A stretch of DNA of 64,000 nt. It comes from Kocuria palustris (lineage in GTDB: Bacteria > Actinomycetota > Actinomycetes > Actinomycetales > Micrococcaceae). The stretch spans positions 682,001-746,000 of the forward strand of contig NZ_JAFBCR010000001.1 of assembly GCF_016907795.1 (NCBI RefSeq), written 5' to 3'. Of the stretch, positions 38,575-47,945 are shown piece by piece. The notes beneath the pieces are model-generated. The model was not told the origin of the DNA. It saw only the letters and a program-made list of their open reading frames with translations, and searched no databases. A program made the translations under genes and the position numbers. The stretch's first letter is position 1. Each line of letters starts with the position of its first letter.

Positions 38575-39540
38575 ATGAAGCTGACCTCCCGCGGCCGAGC
38601 CGCCGCGATCGTCGCGGCGGCTCTGGTCGTGATCCTTCTGGCGGTGCTGATCTGGCGGCTGGGCCCGGGGCGTCCCGCCGACGACGGGGAGATCGCCGTG
38701 GCACAGGTCTACCGGGACACCGAGCAGCTGCTGGACTCGGAGGGCCTCGACGAGCTTCCCCAGGCGCAGCAGGACGAGCTGCGAGCGGAGCTGCAGGACC
38801 AGCTCGACGCGCTGCAGCCCTCCCAGCGCGCGCTCGAGGCCGCCGACGAGCAGGGGGCACCCGCGGGCGTGAGCCAGGCCGACTACGTCCCCGGCCTGCC
38901 AGGCGCCTTCCTGTCCAGTGCTCGGATGACCGTCCACGGCCCGTCCGCACCGCCCGAGCAGCAGGTCGTCCTCAGCTCGATCGCCGCCCATCGCGCCGCC
39001 ACGGCTCTGGAGCTCGGCGCCGACGCGAAGAAGGTCGAGCGCGCCGTCCCCGAGCTCACCGGTGACGACGCCCTGCCGGCCGCGCAGGACGGCCAGGACC
39101 CGGCGCCGACGGCCGCGGGAGAGTCGCCGCATCCCGAGCTGGCCCTGGCCCGCCAGCTCGGACAGGCCAGGGACGCGGCCCGGACCTGGTCGCGCCTGCC
39201 GTCCCACCAGAGGCCGGACTCCTCAGCTTGGGCAGAGGCCCTGCTGCCGGTCCAGGACAGCGACTGGCTCGCCGCCCTCGAGCAGCGCCACCCGTCCGTG
39301 ATCGACGGCTCCCCCGGCATGCCCGAGGGCTTCCGCGACGATCCGGATGCCGCCCGCGACCGGCTCGTGGATCAGCTCCAGGACAACGCCCTGGCCCAGA
39401 TCGCCGCGGCATCCGATCCCCAGGCCCAGGAGCTCGACTCCCCCTCCCCCGACCCCGGCACTGCGGTGCTCATGCGCCTGGCCATCGCCCGGGCGCAGGA
39501 CGACCAGCCCGTGGGGCCGCTGCCCGGTCTTCAGGACTGA
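38575..39540 (+). CDS. membrane-anchored extracytoplasmic protein of unknown function
   Basis: The 321-residue product has a basic start MKLTSRGRAA, one hydrophobic span (IVAAALVVILLAVLIWRLG, residues about 9-27) and a long Ala/Gln/Asp/Pro-rich domain that would lie outside the membrane. It has no cysteine lipobox and no recognisable catalytic motif. The ATG at 38575 has AAGGAG 9 nt upstream; a leaderless alternative at 38527 would add 16 residues. It is divergent from rimP and convergent with proS. I do not recognise the family. Confidence 0.75.
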   Translation: MKLTSRGRAAAIVAAALVVILLAVLIWRLGPGRPADDGEIAVAQVYRDTEQLLDSEGLDELPQAQQDELRAELQDQLDALQPSQRALEAADEQGAPAGVSQADYVPGLPGAFLSSARMTVHGPSAPPEQQVVLSSIAAHRAATALELGADAKKVERAVPELTGDDALPAAQDGQDPAPTAAGESPHPELALARQLGQARDAARTWSRLPSHQRPDSSAWAEALLPVQDSDWLAALEQRHPSVIDGSPGMPEGFRDDPDAARDRLVDQLQDNALAQIAAASDPQAQELDSPSPDPGTAVLMRLAIARAQDDQPVGPLPGLQD

Positions 39541-39560
39541 GGCCGCACCGCAGCAGATCG

Positions 39561-39596
39561 CGAGGGGGCCCGAGCCGTGCGGCTCGGGCCCCCTCG
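39561..39596. terminator. bidirectional terminator between the membrane-anchored protein gene and proS
   Basis: A perfect 16-bp inverted repeat with arms CGAGGGGGCCCGAGCC / GGCTCGGGCCCCCTCG and loop GTGC, 20 nt from the plus-strand stop and 18 nt from the proS stop. Confidence 0.9.
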
Positions 39597-39613
39597 TCAT
39601 GGGTGCGACGGAC

Positions 39614-41413
39614 TCAGCGGCCGATCTCGGCCAGGACCTCCGCGACGACGTCCTCGCGGCGGATCTCGCGGGAATCGCTCGTGGCCCGATCCTTGATCTC
39701 GAGCAGGCCATCGGCCAGCCCGCGGCCGATCACGAGCATGCTCGGCACGCCGAGCAGCTCGAAGTCGCCGAAGCGCACGCCCGGGGAGACCTTCTTCCGG
39801 TCGTCGAACAGCACCCTGACGCCCGCCTCCTCGAGCTGGGCGACGATCTGCTCGGCCGCCTCGGCGGCCTCCTCGCCCTTGCCCGTGGGGACCACGTGGA
39901 TGTCCGCCGGGGCCAGGTGGCGCGGCCAGATGATGCCCTTGTCGTCGTGGTTCGACTCCACGAGCGCGGCCACCGCGCGGGTGACGCCGAAGCCGTAGGA
40001 GCCCATGGTCACCACGACCTGCTTGCCGTTCTGGTCCAGGACCTTCAGCCCCAGGGACTCGGCGTACTTGCGCCCGAGCTGGAACACATGGCCCATCTCG
40101 ATGCCCCGAGCGGCCTCCAGCGGCCCGGAGCCGTCCGGGGCCGGGTCGCCGGGCAGCACCTCGGCGCACTCGACCGTGCCGTCCCAGGTGAAGTCGCGGC
40201 CGGCCACGAGGTCGTAGACGTGTCGGTCGGCGATGTTCGCACCGGTGAGCCAGCGCGAGCCCGGGACCACGCGGGGATCCACGTAGTAGGGCAGCCCGGT
40301 GGTCGACTTCACGCCCAGCAGCGGCTCCTCCAGGTTCAGGCCCGGACCCAGGTAGCCCTTGACGATCTGCGGGTGCTTGGCCAGATCGGCCTCCGTGGCC
40401 TGCTCGACCTCGACCTCTCCCCCGACGCCGATCAGGGCGCCGATCCCGGCCTCGACGCGTTTGAGATCCACGCCGCGATCGCCCGGCAGCCCGATGACCA
40501 CGAGGCGCCGCTCGCCCTCCGGGGTGGTGACGGCGAGCACGACGTTCTTCAGCGTCTCAGCGGCCGACCAGGGGCCGTCGTCCTTGGGGTGCATCTCCTC
40601 GGAGCGCTGCACAAGGGTCTCGATGGTGGCGGAGTCCGGCGTGTGCTCCACATGCGCCTCCGGCTGGCCCTCGAGCGGCAGGGAGTCCGGCACCACGGTG
40701 GTCACGGCCTCGACGTTGGCCGCGTAGCCGCCCGGCGAGCGCACGAAGGTGTCCTCGCCGATGGGCGTGGGGTGCAGGAACTCCTCCGAGCGCGAGCCGC
40801 CCATGGCCCCGGAGGTGGCGGCGACGGCCACGACGGGCAGCCCGAGCCGGTCGAAGAGCCGGACATAGGCCTCGCGGTGCAGGCGGTAGGACTCCTCCAG
40901 GCCGGCGTCGTCGATGTCGAAGGAGTACGAGTCCTTCATGATGAACTCGCGCGAGCGGATGAGCCCGGCCCGGGGGCGGGCCTCATCGCGGTACTTGGTC
41001 TGGATCTGGTAGAGCCGCACCGGCAGGTCCTTGTACGACGAGTACAGGTCCTTGACCAGGAGGGTGAACATCTCCTCGTGCGTGGGCGCCAGCAGGTAGT
41101 CCGCGTCCTTGCGATCCTTGAGGCGGAAGAGGTTGTCGCCGTAGTCCTCCCAGCGGCCGGTCGCCTCGTAGGGCTCGCGCGGCAGCAGGGCCGGGAAGTG
41201 GACCTCCTGGGCCCCGATCCCGGCCATCTCCTCGCGGACGATCTCCTCGACCTTCCGCAGAACGCTCAGCCCCAGCGGAAGCCATGTGTAGATCCCCGGC
41301 GCGGCTCGGCGGATCAGCCCGGCGCGGACCATCAGACGATGGCTGGCGACCTCGGCATCGACCGGGTCTTCGCGCAGGGTGCGCAGGAACAGGGAGGAGA
41401 GGCGCAGTGCCAC
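39614..41413 (-). CDS. proS: proline--tRNA ligase (bacterial type with editing domain)
   Basis: ProS charges tRNA-Pro. The 599-residue protein has class II motifs (motif 2 [23 protein letters not shown]; motif 3 [16 protein letters not shown]) and the YbaK-like editing insertion in about residues 230-400, which clears Ala-tRNA-Pro. The C-terminal anticodon domain ends [13 protein letters not shown]. The start is a GTG with CGGAGC at 6 nt. Confidence 0.96.
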   Translation of the reverse strand: MALRLSSLFLRTLREDPVDAEVASHRLMVRAGLIRRAAPGIYTWLPLGLSVLRKVEEIVREEMAGIGAQEVHFPALLPREPYEATGRWEDYGDNLFRLKDRKDADYLLAPTHEEMFTLLVKDLYSSYKDLPVRLYQIQTKYRDEARPRAGLIRSREFIMKDSYSFDIDDAGLEESYRLHREAYVRLFDRLGLPVVAVAATSGAMGGSRSEEFLHPTPIGEDTFVRSPGGYAANVEAVTTVVPDSLPLEGQPEAHVEHTPDSATIETLVQRSEEMHPKDDGPWSAAETLKNVVLAVTTPEGERRLVVIGLPGDRGVDLKRVEAGIGALIGVGGEVEVEQATEADLAKHPQIVKGYLGPGLNLEEPLLGVKSTTGLPYYVDPRVVPGSRWLTGANIADRHVYDLVAGRDFTWDGTVECAEVLPGDPAPDGSGPLEAARGIEMGHVFQLGRKYAESLGLKVLDQNGKQVVVTMGSYGFGVTRAVAALVESNHDDKGIIWPRHLAPADIHVVPTGKGEEAAEAAEQIVAQLEEAGVRVLFDDRKKVSPGVRFGDFELLGVPSMLVIGRGLADGLLEIKDRATSDSREIRREDVVAEVLAEIGR

Positions 41414-41609
41414 AGGCGCTCCGTTTCACAGGTCGTCACGTTCGGCACCGCCGATGAGCGGCGCCCTTCCGGCGGTGCGCGGTGCCGTCAGCATTGACGT
41501 CCGGGTCCGGATCCCGCCCATCCTAGCCCCGACGGCCCGCTTCCGCGGGCGTCCGGACAGCGCGCTGTCAGGCCACGCAGCACCACGATCCGGGACAGGG
41601 CGGGAACGA

Positions 41610-41657
41610 CGACGGCCCGAGGAGCACCTGGCGCTGCAGGTGCTCCTCGGGCCGTCG
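41610..41657 (-). terminator. hairpin downstream of the first lipoprotein gene
   Basis: A perfect inverted repeat of about 21 bp (41610-41630 with 41637-41657) with loop GCGCTG, about 48 nt after the lipoprotein stop. It is the longest stem with a short loop in the window. Confidence 0.88.
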
Positions 41658-41704
41658 AGCCGGTGCGGCTCCCGTCAGGGGCCGGACGCTCCGGAGGCTG
41701 CGAC

Positions 41705-42607
41705 TCAGCCCTCGGAGAGGGCGGTCGCGACCTCCTCGAGCAGCGCGGCATTGTCCGGGGCGGGATCGCCCTCGAACTGCCCCGTGTCGACCACCGTGAT
41801 CACGGTGTTGCCATAGGCCATTCCGGCGGTGGAGACGGACTCGCCCTCGATCTCCACGGTGGCCTCGTAGGCGCTGTCGGCGCCCTCGACCTCGAGATCC
41901 GAGGTGGACAGCTCAGCGGATCCGGAGGTGCCGTCCGCAGTGACCTCGACCTCGCCGCAGCCATCGGCGGCGTCGCGGTCGGCCTGCAGGGCGTCCTCTG
42001 CGGCGGCGGCGTCATCGAAGGTCTCGGCCGAGACCATCAGGGAGCCCTCCTGATCCACAGCCAGGACGCCGTCCGTGTCATGGACTCCGCCCAGCAGGGC
42101 GTTCAGGAACGGGTCCTGGCAGCTGGCGGGCGAGACGGCGAAGTCCTCCCCGAAAGCCTCCAGCAGATCTTCCTCCGGATCGGTGCCGGTGGAGGCGAGC
42201 TGGTCGGCGGTGATCGCCATGAGCTGGGCGCCGTTGACCTGCGTGGACAGGCTGCTGAGCAGGTCGGAGTCCGAGAGGTCCTCCGGGGCCTCGCCGGAAG
42301 CGGCAGAGCTGGAGGAGGAGTCCGAGGACTCGGACTCGTCCTCGGAGGCCGATGCGTCGTCCGAGGCGGACTCGTCCTCCGAAGCCGACTCGTCATCCGA
42401 CGACTCCTCGTCGGTGGACTCCGCACTCTCCTCCGAGGCCTCGGTGGTCTCCTCGGGGGCGCTCGACTCGGGGGCCGAGCTCTCCTCGGAGGACGACGAG
42501 CTGTCGTCCCCGCCCTCGTCGTCGGTGGACTGGACGCAGCCGGTCAGCGCGAGCGCCGCGATGGCGGTGCCGGCGAAGAGGGCGCGGAAGCGAAGCTGTG
42601 CTGCCAT
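41705..42607 (-). CDS. lipoprotein with Ser/Glu/Asp-rich linker and two-cysteine C-terminal domain
   Basis: The 300-residue product has a type II signal peptide, LFAGTAIAALALTGC, with lipidated Cys at about 24. A low-complexity Ser/Glu/Asp tract follows to about residue 105, then a domain with two cysteines (SCQDPF and DGCGEV). The paired cysteines and layout recall the PknH-like extracellular sensor fold of actinobacterial lipoproteins, but that is only a suggestion. AAAGG lies 11 nt before the ATG. Its signal peptide, leader and promoter region closely match those of the next lipoprotein gene, so the two arose by duplication. Confidence 0.85.
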   Translation of the reverse strand: MAAQLRFRALFAGTAIAALALTGCVQSTDDEGGDDSSSSSEESSAPESSAPEETTEASEESAESTDEESSDDESASEDESASDDASASEDESESSDSSSSSAASGEAPEDLSDSDLLSSLSTQVNGAQLMAITADQLASTGTDPEEDLLEAFGEDFAVSPASCQDPFLNALLGGVHDTDGVLAVDQEGSLMVSAETFDDAAAAEDALQADRDAADGCGEVEVTADGTSGSAELSTSDLEVEGADSAYEATVEIEGESVSTAGMAYGNTVITVVDTGQFEGDPAPDNAALLEEVATALSEG

Positions 42608-42702
42608 GGGGGTTTCAGCCTTTCGTGGGTCCGGACGACGAGCGCCGGAGGCGAGCTCAAGGATGCGGGATCTGCCCGACGAGGCGCCGCTATGACGGAT
42701 GA

Positions 42703-42728
42703 CACCTCATGGGATCACTATCGCACAT
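42703..42728 (-). promoter_or_regulatory. duplicated promoter/operator block of the first lipoprotein gene
   Basis: A 25-bp block starting CACCTCATG and ending ACTATCGCACA on the plus strand matches a block at 43813-43838 upstream of the second lipoprotein gene at 23 of 26 aligned positions. It contains GATCACTATC, an imperfect version of the palindrome seen there. Confidence 0.5.
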
Positions 42729-42832
42729 TCGCGCACGCGCGTCGGCAATGTTTCTTCAGCGCCGCGCCCCACGCTCACCCCGCAGCCTCTGCTCCACCTG
42801 GCCGTCGACATCCGAGCTGCGCACCGTCCGCT

Positions 42833-42876
42833 CGACGACGGCCGCACCCGCAAGCGTCGCGCGGGTGCGGTCGTCG
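42833..42876 (-). terminator. hairpin downstream of the second lipoprotein gene
   Basis: Arms of 16 bp (CGACGAC...CGCACCCGC with GCGGGTGCGGTCGTCG) with a 3-nt bulge, beginning 20 nt past the stop at 42896. Confidence 0.65.
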
Positions 42877-42895
42877 TGCTGCGAAGCCGTCACGG

Positions 42896-43714
42896 TCAGG
42901 ACTCCGAGTCGGAGGCCTCCGCAGATGCCTCATCCGAGGCGCCCTCCGACGGCTCGGCCGGACCCTCGACGAAGGTGGGTGCGATCTCCTCGAGCATCGA
43001 GGTGTAGTCGGTCGGCTCGGCGCTCTCCTCACCGCCCATGCCCGCGCTGGGATCCGAGATCGAGACGACGACGTTGCCGACGCTCATCATGGCGGTCGAG
43101 GTCGTGCTGGTCTGCCCCTGGGCCTCGACCTCGGCGTCCTGCGAGATGGCCGCGCCGGCACCCTCCACATCGACCTCCTCGGTGGTGGTCTTGATCCCCA
43201 TCTCCTCGCCCATGAGGGTCATGGTGACGTCGCCGCAGTCCTTGTAGGCATCGCGCAGGCCGTTGACGTGGTCGTCGGCCGCCTCCTTGGAGTCCATGGG
43301 GTAGGCCGTGACGGAGACGCCGTCGGCAGTGGCGCCCATGACCGAGTCCTCCATGACGTCCTCGAGCAGGCCGCCCGTCAGCTGCCCCAGGAGCGGATCC
43401 TGGCACTCGGCCGGATCGATCTCGGCCTCCTCGAGGATGCCCTCCATCATGGAGATGCCCTCCTGGCTCATGTCCTCGCCCACGGCATCTGCCGCCGGAG
43501 TGACATTCGACAGCTCCTCGCCGTCGACCGTGGAGGCCGCCAGCGTGGACTCGACCTGCTCGGTCGTGTAGTCGGTGGGAGCCTCAGGCGCGGCGCTCTC
43601 CTCGCCGCCCGAGGAGTCGTCTCCCCCGCCGCCGCCGCCGGCGCAACCGGTGAGGGCGAGTGCGGCGATGGCGGTGCCTGCGAAGAGAGTGCGGAAGCGA
43701 AGCGATGCTGCCAT
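42896..43714 (-). CDS. lipoprotein with two-cysteine domain and acidic Ser-rich tail
   Basis: The 272-residue product has the same signal peptide and lipobox (LFAGTAIAALALTGC) as its neighbours. The mature part has ECQDPLLGQL and KDCGDVTM, which align with SCQDPF and DGCGEV of the first lipoprotein. Here the Ser/Glu/Ala-rich stretch is at the C-terminus instead of after the lipobox. It is therefore a divergent paralogue. The start at 43714 follows AAAGG by 12 nt, the same unusual spacing as in the paralogue. Function is unknown; a surface-exposed sensory or envelope role is plausible. Confidence 0.85.
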   Translation of the reverse strand: MAASLRFRTLFAGTAIAALALTGCAGGGGGGDDSSGGEESAAPEAPTDYTTEQVESTLAASTVDGEELSNVTPAADAVGEDMSQEGISMMEGILEEAEIDPAECQDPLLGQLTGGLLEDVMEDSVMGATADGVSVTAYPMDSKEAADDHVNGLRDAYKDCGDVTMTLMGEEMGIKTTTEEVDVEGAGAAISQDAEVEAQGQTSTTSTAMMSVGNVVVSISDPSAGMGGEESAEPTDYTSMLEEIAPTFVEGPAEPSEGASDEASAEASDSES

Positions 43715-43812
43715 GGGAGGTCCCAGCCTTTCGACGGCTCCGGGCGACGAGCGCCGGAGAAGAGCTTCATGGATGCGGGCGACGGCCGCCCTGAGGTGCG
43801 TGTGATGCACGC

Positions 43813-43838
43813 CACCTCATGTTGATAACTATCGCACA
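43813..43838 (-). promoter_or_regulatory. duplicated promoter/operator block of the second lipoprotein gene
   Basis: It contains the perfect inverted repeat GATAACTATC (43824-43833) inside a 26-bp block shared with the first lipoprotein gene. It lies about 100-125 bp upstream of the start codon, consistent with a promoter or operator. Confidence 0.5.
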
Positions 43839-43842
43839 CGCA

Positions 43843-43879
43843 ACAGCCCCCGCCGGAATGTTTCACCGGCGGGGGCTGT
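43843..43879 (-). terminator. hairpin downstream of the small lipoprotein gene
   Basis: Perfect 14-bp arms ACAGCCCCCGCCGG / CCGGCGGGGGCTGT with a 9-nt loop, 48 nt past the small lipoprotein's stop. Confidence 0.85.
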
Positions 43880-43926
43880 ATGACTTCGAAAGGAAAAGCG
43901 TCGAGGCGGCTGCCCCGTCCTCGGGA

Positions 43927-44118
43927 TCAGGACTGCGAGGCGGTCTCGAACAGGGACCGCATGCCCTCGAGACCATCCTTGGTCTCCTGGCTCTGCGAGC
44001 TGCTGAGGCTGGAGACATCGGGGACGGAGTCGCCGCCGCCCTGGCCGCATCCGGTGAGGGCGAGCGCCGCGATGGCGGTGCCCGCGAAGAGGGTGCGGAA
44101 GCGCAGCTGCTGGGCCAT
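43927..44118 (-). CDS. 63-residue mini-lipoprotein sharing the cluster's signal peptide
   Basis: The product has the same LFAGTAIAALALTGC signal peptide as the two larger lipoproteins, then only 39 mature residues (Gly/Ser-rich start, a polar helix around ETKDGLEGMRSLFETASQS). The two-cysteine domain is missing. The reading frame ends cleanly, and a strong terminator follows. It therefore looks like a functional small lipoprotein or a remnant of a deleted paralogue. AAAGG lies 10 nt before the ATG. Confidence 0.78.
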   Translation of the reverse strand: MAQQLRFRTLFAGTAIAALALTGCGQGGGDSVPDVSSLSSSQSQETKDGLEGMRSLFETASQS

Positions 44119-44261
44119 GGCGTGAGGGCCTTTCGTAGGCTCGCCGTTCGGCGGGTGCGCTCGGGAAGGCAGACGAGCGAGTCGGGACGAGCTGCTCGGC
44201 GTCGAATGCCGGGAGCAACAAAAACTATTGTGAACCTGCCGCGCGAACCGGCACTCCGGCC

Positions 44262-45143
44262 TCAGAAGAGCACGGTCGCGAAGGTCCCGTGCCGCTGGAA
44301 TCCCACCCGCCCGTACGTCCGCAGCGCGGCGGTGTTGTAGTCGTTGACGTAGAGGCTCACGGCCTGGAAGCGCTGCAGCGCCTGTTCCACGACGGCGGCC
44401 ATGCAGGGAGCCGCCAGCCCCCTGCCCCGCAGCTCGGGGCGCACCCACACGCCCTGGATCTGGCAGACATCGCCCGCCGCGGCGCCGAGATCCGCCTTGA
44501 AGTCCACCCGACCGTCGCGCATCAGCACGAAGGTGCGCTGCCGGGCCAGCAGCTGCTGGACGCGGCGGACATAGGACTCCCTGCCCTCCACGTACGGGGA
44601 GAAGCCGACCTCCTCCTCGAACATGGCCGCACTGGCCGGCAGCACGGCTTCGATCTCGCCGGGACGCCCCAGGCGCACCTCGGGATGCCCTTCGATCGCA
44701 GGGGCCTGATCGATGCTCAGCAGCGGCTGGCACTGCCGAATGGCGAACGGCTCGCGCCAGCGGCGCTGCACCGCTGCCCATAGCGCCAGGACGTCGTCGC
44801 GGGGGCCGAAGAAGGAGGCTCGGGCCTGGCGCGCGCCGACCAGGTGCGCACCGACGGCCTCCGCCCCTCCCTCCCCCAGATGGACGGGGACCACGTTGGA
44901 GCCGACCCAGCAGGCGCCCGAGAGCTCGAGCGAGCGCCCCGCTGCGCCGGGGCGGGGACGATGACCGCGTGCGAGTCCGACGACCGGCTGCGTCGCGCGG
45001 GAGGGCACGTCGCGCAGCTGCGCCACGTGCTCGGCGACGAACACCGAGGAGATCGGATCCTGTCCGAGGAGCCGGTCGAGCTCCGAGCGCGGAACGGTGT
45101 GGGGCGGGACGAGCCGCGTCTGCGCGTTCGAGAAGAGCTTCAC
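44262..45143 (-). CDS. DUF4081/GNAT two-domain acetyltransferase
   Basis: The 293-residue protein has an N-terminal DUF4081-like domain and a C-terminal GNAT fold with [28 protein letters not shown] and [18 protein letters not shown]. Proteins of this layout are found next to ispG in many actinobacteria; the substrate is unknown. The GTG start overlaps the ispG stop by 4 nt (GTGA), so it is translationally coupled to ispG. Confidence 0.9.
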   Translation of the reverse strand: MKLFSNAQTRLVPPHTVPRSELDRLLGQDPISSVFVAEHVAQLRDVPSRATQPVVGLARGHRPRPGAAGRSLELSGACWVGSNVVPVHLGEGGAEAVGAHLVGARQARASFFGPRDDVLALWAAVQRRWREPFAIRQCQPLLSIDQAPAIEGHPEVRLGRPGEIEAVLPASAAMFEEEVGFSPYVEGRESYVRRVQQLLARQRTFVLMRDGRVDFKADLGAAAGDVCQIQGVWVRPELRGRGLAAPCMAAVVEQALQRFQAVSLYVNDYNTAALRTYGRVGFQRHGTFATVLF

Positions 45144-46303
45144 CCGACGGTGACGGTGGGCGAGGCGCCGGACTCCTCGTCCTCCTCCAGGCCCATCTCC
45201 TCTGCGACGCGGTTGGCCTCGGTGATCAGGGTCTCCACGATCTGATCCTCCGGGACGGTGCGGATGACCTCGCCCTTCACGAAGATCTGGCCCTTGCCGT
45301 TGCCGGAGGCCACGCCCAGATCGGCCTCGCGCGCCTCACCGGGACCGTTGACGACGCAGCCCATGACGGCCACCCGCAGCGGCACCGTCAGGTCCTTGAG
45401 CCCCTCGGTGACGTCGTCGGCCAGCTTGTAGACATCCACCTGGGCCCGCCCGCACGACGGGCAGGAGACGATCTCGAGCTTCTTGGGACGCAGGCCCAGC
45501 GACTGCAGGATCTGGGCGCCGACCTTGACCTCCTCGACCGGAGGAGCCGACAGCGAGACGCGGATCGTGTCGCCGATGCCCTGGGAGAGCAGGGCGCCGA
45601 AGGCCGTGGCGGACTTGATGGTGCCCTGGAACGCCGGACCGGCCTCCGTCACGCCCAGGTGGAGGGGCCAGTCGCCGCGCTCGGCCAGCAGCTGGTAGGC
45701 GCGCACCATGGTCACGGGGTCGTTGTGCTTGACCGAGATCTTGAAGTCGTGGAAGTCGTGCTCCTCGAACAGCGAGGCCTCCCACTGCGCGGACTCGGCC
45801 AGCGCTTCCGGGGTGGCCTTGCCGTACTTCTCCATGAGGCGCCTGTCGAGCGAGCCCGCGTTCACGCCGATGCGGATCGAGACGCCGGCGTCCTTGGCCG
45901 CACGGGCGATCTCGCCGACCTGGTCGTCGAACTTGCGGATGTTGCCCGGATTCACACGCACTCCGGCGCAGCCTGCGTCGATCGCGGCGAAGACGTACTT
46001 GGGCTGGAAGTGGATGTCCGCGATCACCGGGATCGGGGACTTCATGGCGATGATCGGCAGCGCGTCGGCGTCGTCCTGGGAAGGGCAGGCCACGCGCACG
46101 ATGTCACAGCCGGCGGCGTTGAGCTCGGCGATCTGCTGCAGCGTGCCGTTGATGTCGGTGGTGGGCGTGGTGGTCATGGACTGCACGCTCACCGGGGAGT
46201 CCGAGCCCACACCCACCGAGCCCACGCGGATCTGCCGGGTCTTGCGGCGAGGCGAGAGGACGGGAAGGGGTGCGGCGGGCATGCCCAGGCTGACCGGACT
46301 CAC
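45140..46303 (-). CDS. ispG: (E)-4-hydroxy-3-methylbut-2-enyl-diphosphate synthase
   Basis: IspG carries out the penultimate step of the MEP isoprenoid pathway with a 4Fe-4S cluster. The 387-residue protein has the TIM-barrel part ([25 protein letters not shown]) and the cluster motifs CPSCGR and [10 protein letters not shown]. The GTG at 46303 has CAGGAG 6 nt upstream; a longer frame to 46432 is not supported. It belongs to the dxr-rseP-ispG group. Confidence 0.96.
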   Translation of the reverse strand: MSPVSLGMPAAPLPVLSPRRKTRQIRVGSVGVGSDSPVSVQSMTTTPTTDINGTLQQIAELNAAGCDIVRVACPSQDDADALPIIAMKSPIPVIADIHFQPKYVFAAIDAGCAGVRVNPGNIRKFDDQVGEIARAAKDAGVSIRIGVNAGSLDRRLMEKYGKATPEALAESAQWEASLFEEHDFHDFKISVKHNDPVTMVRAYQLLAERGDWPLHLGVTEAGPAFQGTIKSATAFGALLSQGIGDTIRVSLSAPPVEEVKVGAQILQSLGLRPKKLEIVSCPSCGRAQVDVYKLADDVTEGLKDLTVPLRVAVMGCVVNGPGEAREADLGVASGNGKGQIFVKGEVIRTVPEDQIVETLITEANRVAEEMGLEEDEESGASPTVTVG

Positions 46304-46409
46304 AGTTGGCTCCTGATTGCGTCGAGGATGGATCGGCCTCCATTGTGCCCCAGTGGTCAACCCGGTTCGTCCGCGGAGTGAGCCACGGCTCATGCCTGAC
46401 TGCGGCGCC

Positions 46410-47762
46410 TCAGAGCAGCTGCACCGGCTCAATCAAATCTGCCAGCACCAGCACCGCGGTCATCCCGAGCATGGCCAGCGAGACGGCGTAGGTCATCGGC
46501 AGCAGCCGCAGCGGATCGAACGGCCCGGGGTCCCTGCGGCCCAGCACGCGCGCGGCGGTGCGGCGGATCCGCTCCCACAGCGCACCGGCGATGTGCCCGC
46601 CGTCCAAGGGCAGCAGCGGGATGAGGTTGAAGGCGAACAGGGCCAGGTTCACCGACCCCACCAGCCCCACCAGGGTGGCGGTCTTCTCCCGCAGCTCGAG
46701 CTGATCCGTGCTGGCGACCTCACCGGAGATCCGCCCCACGCCCACGACGGACATGGGCCCCTCCGGGTCGCGCGGGGCGTCCGTGAAGGTCGACACGGCC
46801 ACGTTCCACACGTTGACCGGCAGCCGGATGAGCCCGCCGGCCACGCGCTCCAGACCGTTCAGCACCTCCCCCGGCACCGCGCTGATCGGCTGCGGGGTCA
46901 GCTCGGTGAGCGATGAGGCACCGATGAATCCCACGTCCTGCATGACGTAGCGCCCGTCCTCCACGATCGGGGCACCGGTGGAGTCGACGGCCGGACGCGA
47001 GGTCTCCACCGGAGTGATCGTGGTCGAAGCGCGCTCGCCGTCGCGGTCGTAGACGACCTCGATCGGCTGGCCGGCCCCCTCCCGGACGATCTCGGTGAGC
47101 TCGTCCCAGGACTCGACCCGGCTGCCGCCCAGGGACACGACGACATCTCCGGGGCGCAGCCCCGCCGCGTGCGCCGGAGCCGCGGGGTCGTCCTGCGCGC
47201 ACTCCCCCTCGGAGGCCGGTGCGGACTGGGAGGCGGCGGCCGGGTCCACGGCCTGCACGCAGCGGCTCACCGTGGCCAGCGTGGTGGTGGGCTGCTGGGA
47301 GCCGAAGCCCGTGACGAGCACCGTGATGCACACGATCGCGATCAGCAGGTTCATGATCGGCCCGCCGAGCATGATCACGATGCGCTTCCACACCGGCAGG
47401 CGATAGAAGGCCCGGTCCTCGTCCCCCGGCAGCAGCTGGGCCGCTGCCACGGGTCGGGTCTGCGACGTCATCTGCTGCATGACCCCGGTGGAGTCCACGC
47501 CGGCTCGGTGGCCGGCCACCGGCGGATACATGCCGACCATGGCCACGTAGCCGCCCAGGGGGACGGCCTTGATCCCGTACTCCGTCTCCCCGCGCACCCG
47601 CGAGAACAGCGTGGGCCCGAAGCCCACCATGTACTGCATCACCCGCACCCGGAACAGCTTGGCGGGCAGCAGGTGTCCCACCTCGTGCAGGGCGATCGAG
47701 GCGATGAGGGCCAGGGCTGCCAGCAGGACGCCGAGGACGAAGATCAGGACGGTCACGCGCAT
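46410..47762 (-). CDS. rseP: site-2 protease, RseP/Rip1 family
   Basis: This intramembrane zinc protease cleaves anti-sigma factors and other membrane substrates. The 450-residue protein has HEVGH at about residues 26-30 in the first span, a PDZ domain (about 180-270, with [14 protein letters not shown]) and the second active-site span with LDGGH. The ATG at 47762 follows GGTGGGAT; a GTG at 47774 is also possible. It lies between ispG and, here, the methionine transporter genes rather than dxr. Confidence 0.93.
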   Translation of the reverse strand: MRVTVLIFVLGVLLAALALIASIALHEVGHLLPAKLFRVRVMQYMVGFGPTLFSRVRGETEYGIKAVPLGGYVAMVGMYPPVAGHRAGVDSTGVMQQMTSQTRPVAAAQLLPGDEDRAFYRLPVWKRIVIMLGGPIMNLLIAIVCITVLVTGFGSQQPTTTLATVSRCVQAVDPAAASQSAPASEGECAQDDPAAPAHAAGLRPGDVVVSLGGSRVESWDELTEIVREGAGQPIEVVYDRDGERASTTITPVETSRPAVDSTGAPIVEDGRYVMQDVGFIGASSLTELTPQPISAVPGEVLNGLERVAGGLIRLPVNVWNVAVSTFTDAPRDPEGPMSVVGVGRISGEVASTDQLELREKTATLVGLVGSVNLALFAFNLIPLLPLDGGHIAGALWERIRRTAARVLGRRDPGPFDPLRLLPMTYAVSLAMLGMTAVLVLADLIEPVQLL

Positions 47763-47822
47763 ATCCCACCACACCGGCAGGACGGCACAGCGGTTGCCTC
47801 GCCCTTGGGCTTCCGTGGGCTT

Positions 47823-47917
47823 CGCCCGTCGTCGTGGTCCCTCAGGACGGGGCCCGGGGAAGGATGAGGATCACGACGACGGGCGCGGGTCCGGCTCCCC
47901 TGGAGGAAGCCGGGCCC
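47823..47917 (-). terminator. two hairpins between metI and rseP
   Basis: The first, 47887-47917 (GGGTCCGGCT with AGCCGGGCCC), lies 29 nt after the metI stop. The second is a 14-bp stem, CGCCCGTCGTCGTG / CACGACGACGGGCG (47823-47836 with 47872-47885), with a 35-nt loop. Together they probably end metQNI transcription. Confidence 0.55.
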
Positions 47918-47945
47918 ACGCCCGTGAGGCGGTGCCGCTGACGGG

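Noticed and set aside
42301-42480. Repetitive-looking DNA that might be an array
   Set aside because: It encodes the Ser/Glu/Asp linker of a lipoprotein; there are no regular repeats and spacers, and no cas genes nearby.
44119-44261. Third copy of the duplicated lipoprotein promoter block
   Set aside because: Only a short AATAGTTTTT resemblance is present; it does not align with the other two blocks well enough to call.
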